From: Paeniglutamicibacter sp. Y32M11
GTDB taxonomy: Bacteria > Actinomycetota > Actinomycetes > Actinomycetales > Micrococcaceae
NCBI RefSeq assembly: GCF_019285735.1
Contig: NZ_CP079107.1
Location: forward strand, 186,001 to 250,000
Direction: 5' to 3'
Length of the DNA: 64,000 nt
A program made the translations under genes and the position numbers. Shown piece by piece: positions 52,745-60,714 of this stretch. The stretch's first letter is position 1. Each line of letters begins with the position of its first letter. Under the pieces are notes generated by a model. The model made no database searches. It worked only from the letters and a program-made list of their open reading frames with translations, and was not told the origin of the DNA.

Positions 52745-54979
52745 ATGCCGAAGAAATCGGTGAGGGAACGCAGGCTCTTGGTTGTGGCCGCAGTGGCTAC
52801 AGCATTGTCGATCGCTGTAGGTACCATGCCGGCGGCTGTGGCGAATCAAGCGCCAGCCAAAGAAAGCCAGGCAGCTTCAACACCAACCGGAACGTCGGCG
52901 ACACCGGATGCTGCTCTTGCTGGTGCCAACGAAAAATCAGCGGCGACGACGCCGGTTCCCTCCGCGGAGACTCCCCTGTCAGTGGCACCAAGCCAGACTC
53001 CCAGCGCACCTGCAGCGGAGGTCTCCGAAGCCACCGGTTCCACTTCCCTCAGCTCTCCGAGTAGCGAGAAACCATCAGCGACCGAAACAGCATCCGCACC
53101 GGTCAAGGCCAAACCGTCACCCACAGCTTTACCAACGCCGAGCCCCACGATACGCCAGCGCATTCTTGCCTCGCCCCTGGCCGAAGAACCAAAGGCAGCA
53201 GCGGCTGCCGAGATACCACTGGCCCTAGCTGCCGCAACCATTGGTGTTCCGGTCGGGAACCCTCCGACCGACAACGCAAAACTAGTGGTCAAAACGGGAG
53301 GAACCCGCGCTACAAGCACAACGGTCAACGGTCTCGCCGGCGTAACCTACGACTTCTACAAGGTCGCCAGCGAAACGGTGCTTGCCATTCCCGCAACAGC
53401 TTCCATAGGTTCCTGCACCACCAATGCGGCCGGTGAATGTGGAATCTTGGCTGTCTTATCTGGAAACAACAATGCGAATAACTATTTCATCGCAGTTCAA
53501 AGCTCAACGTCCGGGGCAAGTCAGTCCGGAGTAAGCGGCACGTGGAGCACGGCAGCTTCGTGGGGGGCGACTACGGACTTGATCCGCTACAACTCAGGGG
53601 CTGTCAAGAAGAACGACAACGCTGCCTCTCGCATCAAAAATATGCCGAGCTCCGGCCGCACCTGGCCAACCGTGCTCAGCAATCCTGTCGCATCGCAAAA
53701 GTGCGGCATCAAGATGGCTGTGGTGTTCGACCTTTCCTACTCCGTCCAACAATCCGGTTCGGTGAGCGCCTACAAGGACGCAGGAAAGATCTTCGTTGAC
53801 TCCCTGGCTGGAACTCCATCCGAAATCGCCATCAAGACCTTCGCTAGCCGCGCTCCCGGACAAAATGCGTCCTTCACAGCACCTGCCGGCAATAGCTCCT
53901 TGGGTCTCACCTCCGTCGCTCAGGGATCGGGCGTGACAACTCTAAAAAACAAGATTGACGGTTTATCTATCCTGCAAAACAGCAGCGACTACTACACGAA
54001 CTGGGATCGGGGCCTGGCACAAATCGAATCCGGCTACGACGTGGTTCTCTTCCTCACCGATGGCGAGCCCACCCGCTACGGACCGAGTGCCTCCGGGACC
54101 GGCAGTGAAGCAACGCTTCAGAACGTTGAGGAGGCAATTCACTCCGCCAACTCCGTCAAGGCAACCGGGGCCAAACTCATCGCGGTCGGTATCGGCATGG
54201 GTTCGGGTGAGAACAATGACACTCAGCGACTGAAGATGATCTCGGGACCAAATTCAGGTTCTGATTACTTCTCTACCGACTTTGCGAACCTCGGCCAAAC
54301 CTTGAAGACCATGGCCACCAAGGACTGCCTCGGCACCGTAACGGTTGTGAAGGAAATTCAGGAGCCAACGGGACCCAGCACTCCTGGAGCCCAATGGAAC
54401 TTTGAAACCAGCACTTCAAATGTCACCGCCGGTACTAGCGCACTTTCCAGCGGACAAACCGACGCCAACGGTGCTTTGAACTTCAAAGTCGCCGGCTTCA
54501 TCACAAACCAAGATTCGGAAACACGGGACGTGAGCATCACAGAAACCCAGCAAACCGGTTTCGAACTGGTGAAGCAAACGGGAAACTTCAACGCTAAATG
54601 CACCAACGTGTCCACCGGCACGGTCTTGACGATCACCAATTCGGGGACTTTGGGATTCACCGTCCCCGTCAAGAAGAACGATGTGATCAGTTGCTTGGTC
54701 ACCAATAAGCGGCTGGTCTCCAGTCTCACGGTTATCAAGACTGCCGCGGCGTACAACGGTGGCAATCCGGTCACAGGCCCAGGATCAGCGCCAAACGTTC
54801 CTTCCGGAACCTCGGTCACCTGGACCTACACCGTCAAGAACACCGGAACCACGACGCTCACCAACGTGTCGGTTACCGATGACAAGGCTGGGAACGCCAC
54901 CTGCGCACAAACAACTCTGGCACCTGGTGCCACCACAATCTGTACCAAATCCGGGACCGTAACGGCCCAACAACCGTAA
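52745..54979 (+). CDS. Large secreted VWA-domain surface adhesin with truncated DUF11 end
   Basis: 744 residues from ATG 52745 (TTGGGGAAT ahead). Signal peptide about 1-35; Ala/Ser/Thr/Pro-rich stalk to about 155; a prealbumin/SpaA-like beta domain with a Cys pair near 200-240; VWA domain about 318-520 with the MIDAS DLSYS and LFLTDGEPT; then a SpaA-like beta domain (VTVVKEIQEPTGP...) and the start of a DUF11 domain (VTWTYTVKNTGTTTLTNVSVTDD). The protein stops at GTVTAQQP, before the DUF11 fold is complete, and has no sorting signal. Resembles actinobacterial pilus-tip-like adhesins. First gene of the SipW-type cluster. Confidence 0.82.
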   Translation: MPKKSVRERRLLVVAAVATALSIAVGTMPAAVANQAPAKESQAASTPTGTSATPDAALAGANEKSAATTPVPSAETPLSVAPSQTPSAPAAEVSEATGSTSLSSPSSEKPSATETASAPVKAKPSPTALPTPSPTIRQRILASPLAEEPKAAAAAEIPLALAAATIGVPVGNPPTDNAKLVVKTGGTRATSTTVNGLAGVTYDFYKVASETVLAIPATASIGSCTTNAAGECGILAVLSGNNNANNYFIAVQSSTSGASQSGVSGTWSTAASWGATTDLIRYNSGAVKKNDNAASRIKNMPSSGRTWPTVLSNPVASQKCGIKMAVVFDLSYSVQQSGSVSAYKDAGKIFVDSLAGTPSEIAIKTFASRAPGQNASFTAPAGNSSLGLTSVAQGSGVTTLKNKIDGLSILQNSSDYYTNWDRGLAQIESGYDVVLFLTDGEPTRYGPSASGTGSEATLQNVEEAIHSANSVKATGAKLIAVGIGMGSGENNDTQRLKMISGPNSGSDYFSTDFANLGQTLKTMATKDCLGTVTVVKEIQEPTGPSTPGAQWNFETSTSNVTAGTSALSSGQTDANGALNFKVAGFITNQDSETRDVSITETQQTGFELVKQTGNFNAKCTNVSTGTVLTITNSGTLGFTVPVKKNDVISCLVTNKRLVSSLTVIKTAAAYNGGNPVTGPGSAPNVPSGTSVTWTYTVKNTGTTTLTNVSVTDDKAGNATCAQTTLAPGATTICTKSGTVTAQQP

Positions 54980-55028
54980 TTCCGCCCGACTTGGGCACAT
55001 CACTCGCAGTTCACAGAAAGGCACGACC

Positions 55029-55685
55029 ATGAATAACAAGACCAAGGGCGCTATCGCCGGTATCGCCGGGATCGCTTTGCTCGCAGGCGGCACTACCTTC
55101 GCATTGTGGAACGACGACGCGTCAATCGCCGGTGGCGTGATCACCGCGGGCAACCTGGAGGTCGCGACGGTTGGCACAGCAACTTGGAAAGACATTTCCG
55201 CTGACCGCACCGATCCAAACCACACGATTGCCAGCTTGACCGCATTCAAGATCATTCCGGGCGACACCATTGAAGGAACCTTCGGCATTGATGCTGCCCT
55301 TGAAGGTGACAACATGGTTGCTAACCTCGGACTTGCGCTCGACGGTCTGAGCCCCGAAGGCAGCCTGTTGGCTGATCCCAGCGTTGTTGAAATCAGCTAC
55401 TCACTGGTCAAGGCTGATGGCACCGCCGTCGCGTCGGCAACCGACATTGCCTTGGGCACCCCCGCATCTGTGAAGTTCGCTTCGGCGGATAACTCCAACA
55501 ACGTTGCGACTCTGCCCACCCTTATTGACCACTTGGATGGGGTCGCCGACTACAAGGTAGTCGTCAACGTCCACTTCCTGACTGCAACCTCCGATCGTGA
55601 ACGGGTTCAGGCCTCGGCCGATCTGCAGGACCTCGGTGTAACCCTGGAACAGGATCGAACCGCCGGCATCGGCGGCGGTTTCTAG
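55029..55685 (+). CDS. SipW-dependent exported protein (alternate signal peptide, RER_14450-like; TasA/camelysin-type)
   Basis: 218 residues. The N-terminus KGAIAGIAGIALLAGGTTFALWNDDASIAGG has the alternate signal peptide recognised by SipW-type peptidases (small-residue-rich core then ALW-DD). The rest is a beta-rich domain with GNLEVATVGTATWKDIS, FKIIPGDTIEGTF and a VVVNVHFLTA strand, as in TasA/camelysin-like matrix proteins. Ribosome site AGAAAGG. A strong hairpin follows the stop, so this subunit may be made in excess over the downstream genes. Confidence 0.8.
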   Translation: MNNKTKGAIAGIAGIALLAGGTTFALWNDDASIAGGVITAGNLEVATVGTATWKDISADRTDPNHTIASLTAFKIIPGDTIEGTFGIDAALEGDNMVANLGLALDGLSPEGSLLADPSVVEISYSLVKADGTAVASATDIALGTPASVKFASADNSNNVATLPTLIDHLDGVADYKVVVNVHFLTATSDRERVQASADLQDLGVTLEQDRTAGIGGGF

Positions 55686-55717
55686 CTCTTCCGTTTCCCC
55701 CCAAACGGACGTAGTCG

Positions 55718-55753
55718 AAGTGGGGAGGCGCTCCCCAGAGTTCCTCCCCACTT
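55718..55753 (+). terminator. Attenuating hairpin between first fibre subunit and sipW
   Basis: AAGTGGGGAGG / CCTCCCCACTT, an 11-bp stem with a 14-base loop, followed by TGCTATA. A smaller CCGTTT/AAACGG hairpin precedes it. Weak U-tract, so partial read-through is plausible. Confidence 0.6.
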
Positions 55754-55793
55754 TGCTATACCTTCCACATCGTTACCGGAACAACTCATAGAT

Positions 55794-56405
55794 ATGGGCA
55801 GAGAAATGACGAGCACCATCGCGCGGGAGACGGGTCCCGCCCAGCGGGACGACGCATCTCGTGCAGGCGGTTCAATATTCTCCGGCGTCCTCTCCGGAAT
55901 CACCACGGCTCTTGTCATCGTGGTCTGTATTCTTTCGCTGGCCCTGGCCGTGGTCCCACGCTTCATAGGAGGCTCCGCACTGACCGTGCTCACCGGTTCA
56001 ATGGAACCAACGTATTCTCCCGGTGACATGATCGCAGTGAAAGCCGCCACAGTGAGCGAAATTCAGGCCGGAGATGTAGTGACCTTCCAGCCCAACTCCG
56101 GAGATCCGACCCTGATCACCCACAGGATCATTACCAAGCAGATGGGCGACTCCAAGGACGGAACGCTCTTCGTCACCCAAGGCGATGCCAACGGAGCACC
56201 CGATGCACCAATCGTCGCTGGACAGATCAAGGGTGTGGTGATGTACCACGTCCCCTACATCGGACATGTAGCAATGGCCGTCGGGGAACATCGCCAGGTA
56301 GCGCTCATCGCAGCAGCTACCGCACTCGTAGGCTATGGCGCTTTCATGATCTTCCGTCCCTCATCCGGAGCCAGGAATGGCCACAATTCCAAGGAGCAGC
56401 CGTGA
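55794..56405 (+). CDS. sipW: Signal peptidase I, SipW (ER) type
   Basis: 203 residues. Membrane segment about 30-55, then LTGSMEPTYSPGDMI with the catalytic Ser, GDVVTFQP, and LITHRII, where the catalytic Lys of ordinary bacterial SPase I is replaced by His, the mark of SipW/eukaryote-like peptidases. DGTLFVTQGDANGAPD follows, and a second membrane segment lies near 160-180. It should process the three alternate-signal proteins encoded beside it. Its stop overlaps the next GTG by 4 bases. ATG 55806 is a possible alternative start. Confidence 0.88.
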   Translation: MGREMTSTIARETGPAQRDDASRAGGSIFSGVLSGITTALVIVVCILSLALAVVPRFIGGSALTVLTGSMEPTYSPGDMIAVKAATVSEIQAGDVVTFQPNSGDPTLITHRIITKQMGDSKDGTLFVTQGDANGAPDAPIVAGQIKGVVMYHVPYIGHVAMAVGEHRQVALIAAATALVGYGAFMIFRPSSGARNGHNSKEQP

Positions 56406-56983
56406 AAACGACAACCAAGCTCATCTGGGTGGGAGGTATGCTCACCTTGGGTATCGCCTCTGCTGCCACAACCTACTCGCTCTGGTCTGAACCAGCAACG
56501 TCCAATGTGGGCAGTATCGTCTCCGGAAATCTAGATCTTGCCAAGCAAGGTGCCACGCTGTGGACCGAGACTTCACCCGATGACACGACCTACACCGGTC
56601 AGCAGATAGACCCAGCAACATTCCTAGCGGTCCCCGGTGACTCGTTCAAGATCACTCAGGCATTTAGCACGGTTCTTGAAGGTGAAAACATGTTGGGCAA
56701 GATCGGTGTCCGATGGACAACGCCACAAGCGCTGCCTTCAGGTGTTACCGCAACCTACAAGTTGATCGGACCTGGAAATATCGCAACCGTGGCCAAGCCG
56801 CTGGGGTCCGTGGTTGCCGTCTCGGATTTGCCGGTCGGTGCAGCGACCTGGACGGTTGAGGTTTCTCTCTCGTTCGCAGCGAGCAAGGCCGATCGCTTCA
56901 ACGATCCGGCCGACCTGAGCAATCTGGGCACCATTGTTGTTGACCTGGACCAGATTCGGACCGGAACGGGGTTCACCTCATGA
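56402..56983 (+). CDS. SipW-dependent exported protein 2 (TasA-like)
   Basis: 193 residues from GTG 56402, overlapping the sipW stop (GTGA). Alternate signal peptide KLIWVGGMLTLGIASAATTYSLWSEPATS, then GSIVSGNLDLAKQGATLWTETS, FLAVPGDSFKITQAFSTVLEGENM, and a C-terminal beta strand VEVSLSF. It shares the plan of 55029-55685 (signal peptide, GNL-, PGD- motifs) and is clearly a paralogue. Its TGA overlaps the next ATG. Probably a minor fibre subunit or assembly factor. Confidence 0.78.
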   Translation: MKTTTKLIWVGGMLTLGIASAATTYSLWSEPATSNVGSIVSGNLDLAKQGATLWTETSPDDTTYTGQQIDPATFLAVPGDSFKITQAFSTVLEGENMLGKIGVRWTTPQALPSGVTATYKLIGPGNIATVAKPLGSVVAVSDLPVGAATWTVEVSLSFAASKADRFNDPADLSNLGTIVVDLDQIRTGTGFTS

Positions 56984-57702
56984 AGCGTCGAATGAGTATT
57001 AAGCCAGCAGCGATGGTTCTTGCAGCGGCGGCAGTGGCCACCGTCGCGGCGGCATCTTTGGGAGGAGCCACACTGGCCCTGTGGCACGATGAGCAGTCCT
57101 TCACCTCACAAGTGAAGACGGGCAAAGTTGCCTTCGGAGTCGGTGCCCCTGCAACAACGCTGGCACAGAATGCCACGTCCAGCGCAAGCTCCCTAAACTT
57201 CACCGTGGGCCAGGCCGCTGCACAAACCTTGTTGGATAACCTTGGTGTGGCTATTCCCATTCAGGTGGATTCGCTGGCGCAAGGCAACAAAGGCCTGCGC
57301 TACACCGTGGTACCTCCCGTCTTTGCCTCCGGGTCCATCTTCGCCGCTGCCGACACGAGACTGGTGAAGGTCAGCAGCGCTGCCGAGTGCTCGCTTTCGC
57401 CTCGTCCACAGCTTCCGAGCCCGGTCCCGGCTGGCTACTACAGCCCCACGGCGGTGCCTTCGGTGTATTCAAGCACTATCGATCCCACCACCCACTTCTG
57501 GTGTCTCACCGCTGTTCTGGACAAGAAACCAGGATCAGGAACATACACCAACAAGGTTTCTGCAACCGGCCAGCCGCCCACGGGAGCAGCTGTGACGGGC
57601 TCGGACCAGTGGTGGGCAAATGTCACCTCGGTTTCAAGTGCTGCAGCAGAACTGAACCACACCATTGCATTCACCTTCGAAACCTTCAGGCCAGGTCAAT
57701 GA
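56980..57702 (+). CDS. SipW-dependent exported protein 3
   Basis: 240 residues. Basic start then AAAAVATVAAASLGGATLALWHDEQSFTSQVKTGKVAFG, again a SipW-type signal with the ALWHDE cleavage region. The mature part is longer and less like the other two and has Cys near residues 131 and 168. Starts inside the preceding stop (ATGA) and ends inside the next start (ATGATG). Probably another subunit or chaperone of the fibre. Confidence 0.72.
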   Translation: MKRRMSIKPAAMVLAAAAVATVAAASLGGATLALWHDEQSFTSQVKTGKVAFGVGAPATTLAQNATSSASSLNFTVGQAAAQTLLDNLGVAIPIQVDSLAQGNKGLRYTVVPPVFASGSIFAAADTRLVKVSSAAECSLSPRPQLPSPVPAGYYSPTAVPSVYSSTIDPTTHFWCLTAVLDKKPGSGTYTNKVSATGQPPTGAAVTGSDQWWANVTSVSSAAAELNHTIAFTFETFRPGQ

Positions 57703-58499
57703 TGAATATTCAATCAATGCGATCTCGCTACGTGGCCCTCGCCTCGGCATTTGGTATCGCTGCCCTTAGCCTCACTGCCGGTGCACTTCCGGCCTCAGCA
57801 TCCCCTGCCACCGAGTCCGCGGAGATCGTTCTGTCGTGGGATGGAAACAGCTATACCTCGGTCGTAGGTGAGTCTTTTGTCGGAGTTCCAGTAGCGGTAC
57901 CCGGCGATTCGGCCAAGCGGACCCTAATGGTGCGCAATGACGGCCCCTCGGCAGGGACACTTCGCGCATCAATCATCAATGTCAAGATCTTGGATGCGAA
58001 GGCGCCCGACCTCAAGGACACCAATGGAATGTCATCGGATCAGGGCAACTTCTACGACGACCTTCGCCTTGGTTGGAACGGAGGAAGCGCCAGCTTTACG
58101 GACCTCGCATCACGTGCCGAGACCCCCTTCTACGAGGTATCTCTTGCCCAGGGGGCTGTAGTGCCGGTGACCATCGATTACCAATTCCCGATCGAGGCTA
58201 CCTCCGGCAATAAGGCAAACGTTTCTTACCGAGAGGCTTCGTTCGACGTTAGATTGACCATTTCCGGTGAAACTACCACGTCGACACCAAGCGCTACGCC
58301 ATCGCCCATTCCCACCCCGGAACCTTCCGCGTCGGATTCGCCATCAACACCTCCGGTTGCAACTCCGGTACAACCTAAACCACCGCTGGCGAATACTGGA
58401 GCAAGTATTGGTGGAGCAGTTGCGCTGGGACTCGGGCTATTGGGTGTTGGCTCACTGTTCGCCGCCCGCGCTCGGCGCAAGTCGACGCACACGAACTAA
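57699..58499 (+). CDS. LANTG-anchored cell-wall protein closing the SipW operon
   Basis: 266 residues from ATG 57699. Ordinary Sec signal peptide (to about residue 35, ALPASASPA), a beta-rich domain of about 150 residues, a Pro/Ser/Thr-rich linker (about 190-225), then LANTG near 230-234, a hydrophobic helix and RARRKSTHTN. The LAxTG form suits class E sortases. It may tether the SipW-dependent fibres to the peptidoglycan, as an anchor subunit would. It is coupled to the preceding gene by a 4-base overlap. Confidence 0.8.
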   Translation: MMNIQSMRSRYVALASAFGIAALSLTAGALPASASPATESAEIVLSWDGNSYTSVVGESFVGVPVAVPGDSAKRTLMVRNDGPSAGTLRASIINVKILDAKAPDLKDTNGMSSDQGNFYDDLRLGWNGGSASFTDLASRAETPFYEVSLAQGAVVPVTIDYQFPIEATSGNKANVSYREASFDVRLTISGETTTSTPSATPSPIPTPEPSASDSPSTPPVATPVQPKPPLANTGASIGGAVALGLGLLGVGSLFAARARRKSTHTN

Positions 58500-58518
58500 A
58501 CTTCTTCGTCAAGAAGTT
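58499..58518 (+). terminator. Short hairpin terminator after the fibre operon
   Basis: AACTTCTT-CGTC-AAGAAGTT, an 8-bp perfect stem, placed on the stop codon. Confidence 0.55.
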
Positions 58519-58546
58519 CAGCTCACTTGACCCCGGCGGAACTAGG

Positions 58547-58942
58547 ATGGGCGATGTGGACTATGAAGCATGGCGCAATATTCTCCTGTCGATGCCCGGG
58601 GCATACGAAGACTTTCCCTTCGGCGCGGACGCGGCGGTGTTTAAGGTGGCCGGACGTCACCGTGAAAAAGCGAAGATGTTTGGACTACTGATGCACCGCG
58701 GGGAGGTGCTAAACCTGAACCTGAAGTGCGATCCAGCGCTCGCCGAACAGTTGCGCGCAGCCAATCCTCAAATCACCCCCGGTTATCACATGAACAAAAA
58801 GCACTGGAATACCGTCACCTCGGGCCTTCCCTTGGAGCTGATGCGGGATCTGATCGAGGACTCCTACGACCTGGTAGTTGCCTCGCTGCCGCGCCTTGAT
58901 CGTGAAGCGCTGGGCTGGAAGGGCATCGTTGGGCGCGGCTGA
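58547..58942 (+). CDS. MmcQ/YjbR family DNA-binding-like protein
   Basis: 131 residues. MPGAYEDFPFGADAAVFKVAGRH near 14, MFGLL, LNLKCDPALAEQLRAANPQITPGYHMNKKHWNTV near 60-95 and LIEDSYDLVVASLPR match the MmcQ/YjbR CyaY-like fold. A double-wing DNA-binding role is proposed for the family, without a known process. Cytosolic, single gene. Confidence 0.88.
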   Translation: MGDVDYEAWRNILLSMPGAYEDFPFGADAAVFKVAGRHREKAKMFGLLMHRGEVLNLNLKCDPALAEQLRAANPQITPGYHMNKKHWNTVTSGLPLELMRDLIEDSYDLVVASLPRLDREALGWKGIVGRG

Positions 58943-58965
58943 GTGATACTCGATAGGCTTAGGGT

Positions 58966-59286
58966 ATGTACTTCATCGTTGTGAAATTCCAGACCAAGCC
59001 CGAATACACCGCCAATTTCATGGATCTGGTGACCCCGTTCACCACCGCCACTCGCGCCGAAGCCGGGAACCTCTGGTTCGACTGGTCACGCAGTGTTGAA
59101 GATCCGGCCGAGTTTGTCCTCGTCGAGGCCTTCACCGATGATGAGGCCGCAGGAGCCCACGTGAACTCCGAACACTTTATGGCCGCCATGGACACCATGC
59201 GTCCGGCACTGGTTTCCACCCCAAAAATTGTCTCGCGCAAGGTTGAGGGAAATGACTGGGGCGACATGGGCGAGTTGCAGGTCTAG
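58966..59286 (+). CDS. ABM-domain putative quinol monooxygenase
   Basis: 106 residues. Dimeric alpha/beta-barrel pattern: YFIVVKFQTKPEYTANFMDLVTPFTTATRAEAGNLWFDWSRS, FVLVEAFTDDEAAGAHVNSEHF. Family members such as YgiN oxidise quinols or degrade reactive metabolites; the substrate is not determined. Followed after 12 bases by the MpaB-type gene, so the two may be cotranscribed. Confidence 0.85.
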   Translation: MYFIVVKFQTKPEYTANFMDLVTPFTTATRAEAGNLWFDWSRSVEDPAEFVLVEAFTDDEAAGAHVNSEHFMAAMDTMRPALVSTPKIVSRKVEGNDWGDMGELQV

Positions 59287-59298
59287 GGCCCGAATATC

Positions 59299-60714
59299 AT
59301 GTTCTCCTCGCTGCGCACCAAGCTCCAGCAAACGTTCTCCGCCCAAGAGTCCTATGACCCGGCGTGGGAACGAGCGCTGGATGCTGGGGCGGATGCGGGG
59401 TACTTCGCCCATGATTCTGCCGTCTGGACGGTGCACGGTGGGATGAGTCCCATCGCCGCCGGAATTCGTGCGCTGCTAACCCAGGCACTGCATCCCGGGG
59501 CGTTGGCCGGTGTTGCCGAACACTCGAACTATCGAGCCGACCCGCTGTCCAGGCTGGCCGGCACCATCCGCTGGATCTTCACCCTGACCTATGGCGACAC
59601 CGTGGCAGCGGACGCGGCGTGCGCCTGGGTAGCCCGACGTCACGCCCCGGTCACCGGGAAGTATCTGGCAGCTTCCGGGGCGCAGCTCGACTACGCGGCC
59701 TCGGATCCGGGACTTTCAGACTGGGTTCATCTGGCCTTTGCCGATGCCTTTTTGCGCAGCCACGAGATCTTCTCCGGTCCCCTCGGGTCACGCGCCGATG
59801 AGTATGTGCGGCACTGGGCGAAAGCCGGCGAGCTTATGGGGGTGGCCAATCCGCCGCGCAGCGAGGAGCAATTGCGTGAAGCCATGGCCGGGTACGAAGC
59901 ACGCGGCGAACTTTCCGGTGGACCACGGGTCGCCGAGGTCGTCTCCTTTCTGAAAAACCCGCCGCTGGACCCGGTGGTGTTGCCCGGCTACAAGTTGCTT
60001 TTTGCCGCGGTGGTCGCCACCCTTCCCGCTAGCCACCGAGAGATGCTGGGACTGCAGTTGCCCGTCGTGGGCCAGCGAGTGGCCCGTATTGGTGGCAAGG
60101 CAGCACTGGGACTGGCCGGGTTGGCATTGGCCAAGCGCGGCCCCGCCGAACTGGCCGCGCGCCGCCGGCTTTTCCGTCTGGGCGTCCTTGATGACCTCAG
60201 CTACCCCGACCGCGGTCTCACGGAGAATCCGGGCGTACCCAACGGCTACGAGCAGATTCTTCGGCGCGAATATGTGGGTCATGGTGACGCGGTTTTCCAG
60301 GCGTTGGCTTCCGGAATCATGAGCTGGAAGTTGCACGAAGGTGCCGGATTGCGGGTGCTCGCCGACACCCCCGAGATGCGCATGGCCACCCGGGTTCGGT
60401 TGGGGATCGGGCTGGGGCAGCTCCGCTGGAATATCCCGTGTCGCGTGGTGAGTCTCATCGAGGAAGAACATCGGCGCGGCTTCGCCTACGGCACGCTGGC
60501 CGGGCACCCCGAATCCGGTGAGGAGTCATTCACCGCGTGTCAGGAACCGGACGGATCGGTGTATCTTCAGATCCGTGCCGTTTCCCGGCACGCTAATCTT
60601 TTGTTCCGGATCGTCTCGCCCCTCACGCACCTGGCCCAACAGTTGGCGACCGACCGTTATGTGGACGCAGCCCGTCGGATCGCCTCGGGCGCGGAGTCTA
60701 CGGGCAGGTATTAA
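59299..60714 (+). CDS. Oxygenase MpaB family protein (DUF2236)
   Basis: 471 residues. The DUF2236/latex-clearing-protein-like core is seen in the N-terminal half: DSAVWTVHGGMSPIAAGIRALLTQALHPGALAGVAEHSNYRADPLSRLAGTIRWIFTLTYGDT, with the conserved His and Arg. The C-terminal half, from about residue 240, contains two hydrophobic helices and no recognised domain. Homologues are haem- or diiron-like oxygenases with few known substrates. The stop overlaps the convergent lipase gene by 17 bases. Confidence 0.82.
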   Translation: MFSSLRTKLQQTFSAQESYDPAWERALDAGADAGYFAHDSAVWTVHGGMSPIAAGIRALLTQALHPGALAGVAEHSNYRADPLSRLAGTIRWIFTLTYGDTVAADAACAWVARRHAPVTGKYLAASGAQLDYAASDPGLSDWVHLAFADAFLRSHEIFSGPLGSRADEYVRHWAKAGELMGVANPPRSEEQLREAMAGYEARGELSGGPRVAEVVSFLKNPPLDPVVLPGYKLLFAAVVATLPASHREMLGLQLPVVGQRVARIGGKAALGLAGLALAKRGPAELAARRRLFRLGVLDDLSYPDRGLTENPGVPNGYEQILRREYVGHGDAVFQALASGIMSWKLHEGAGLRVLADTPEMRMATRVRLGIGLGQLRWNIPCRVVSLIEEEHRRGFAYGTLAGHPESGEESFTACQEPDGSVYLQIRAVSRHANLLFRIVSPLTHLAQQLATDRYVDAARRIASGAESTGRY

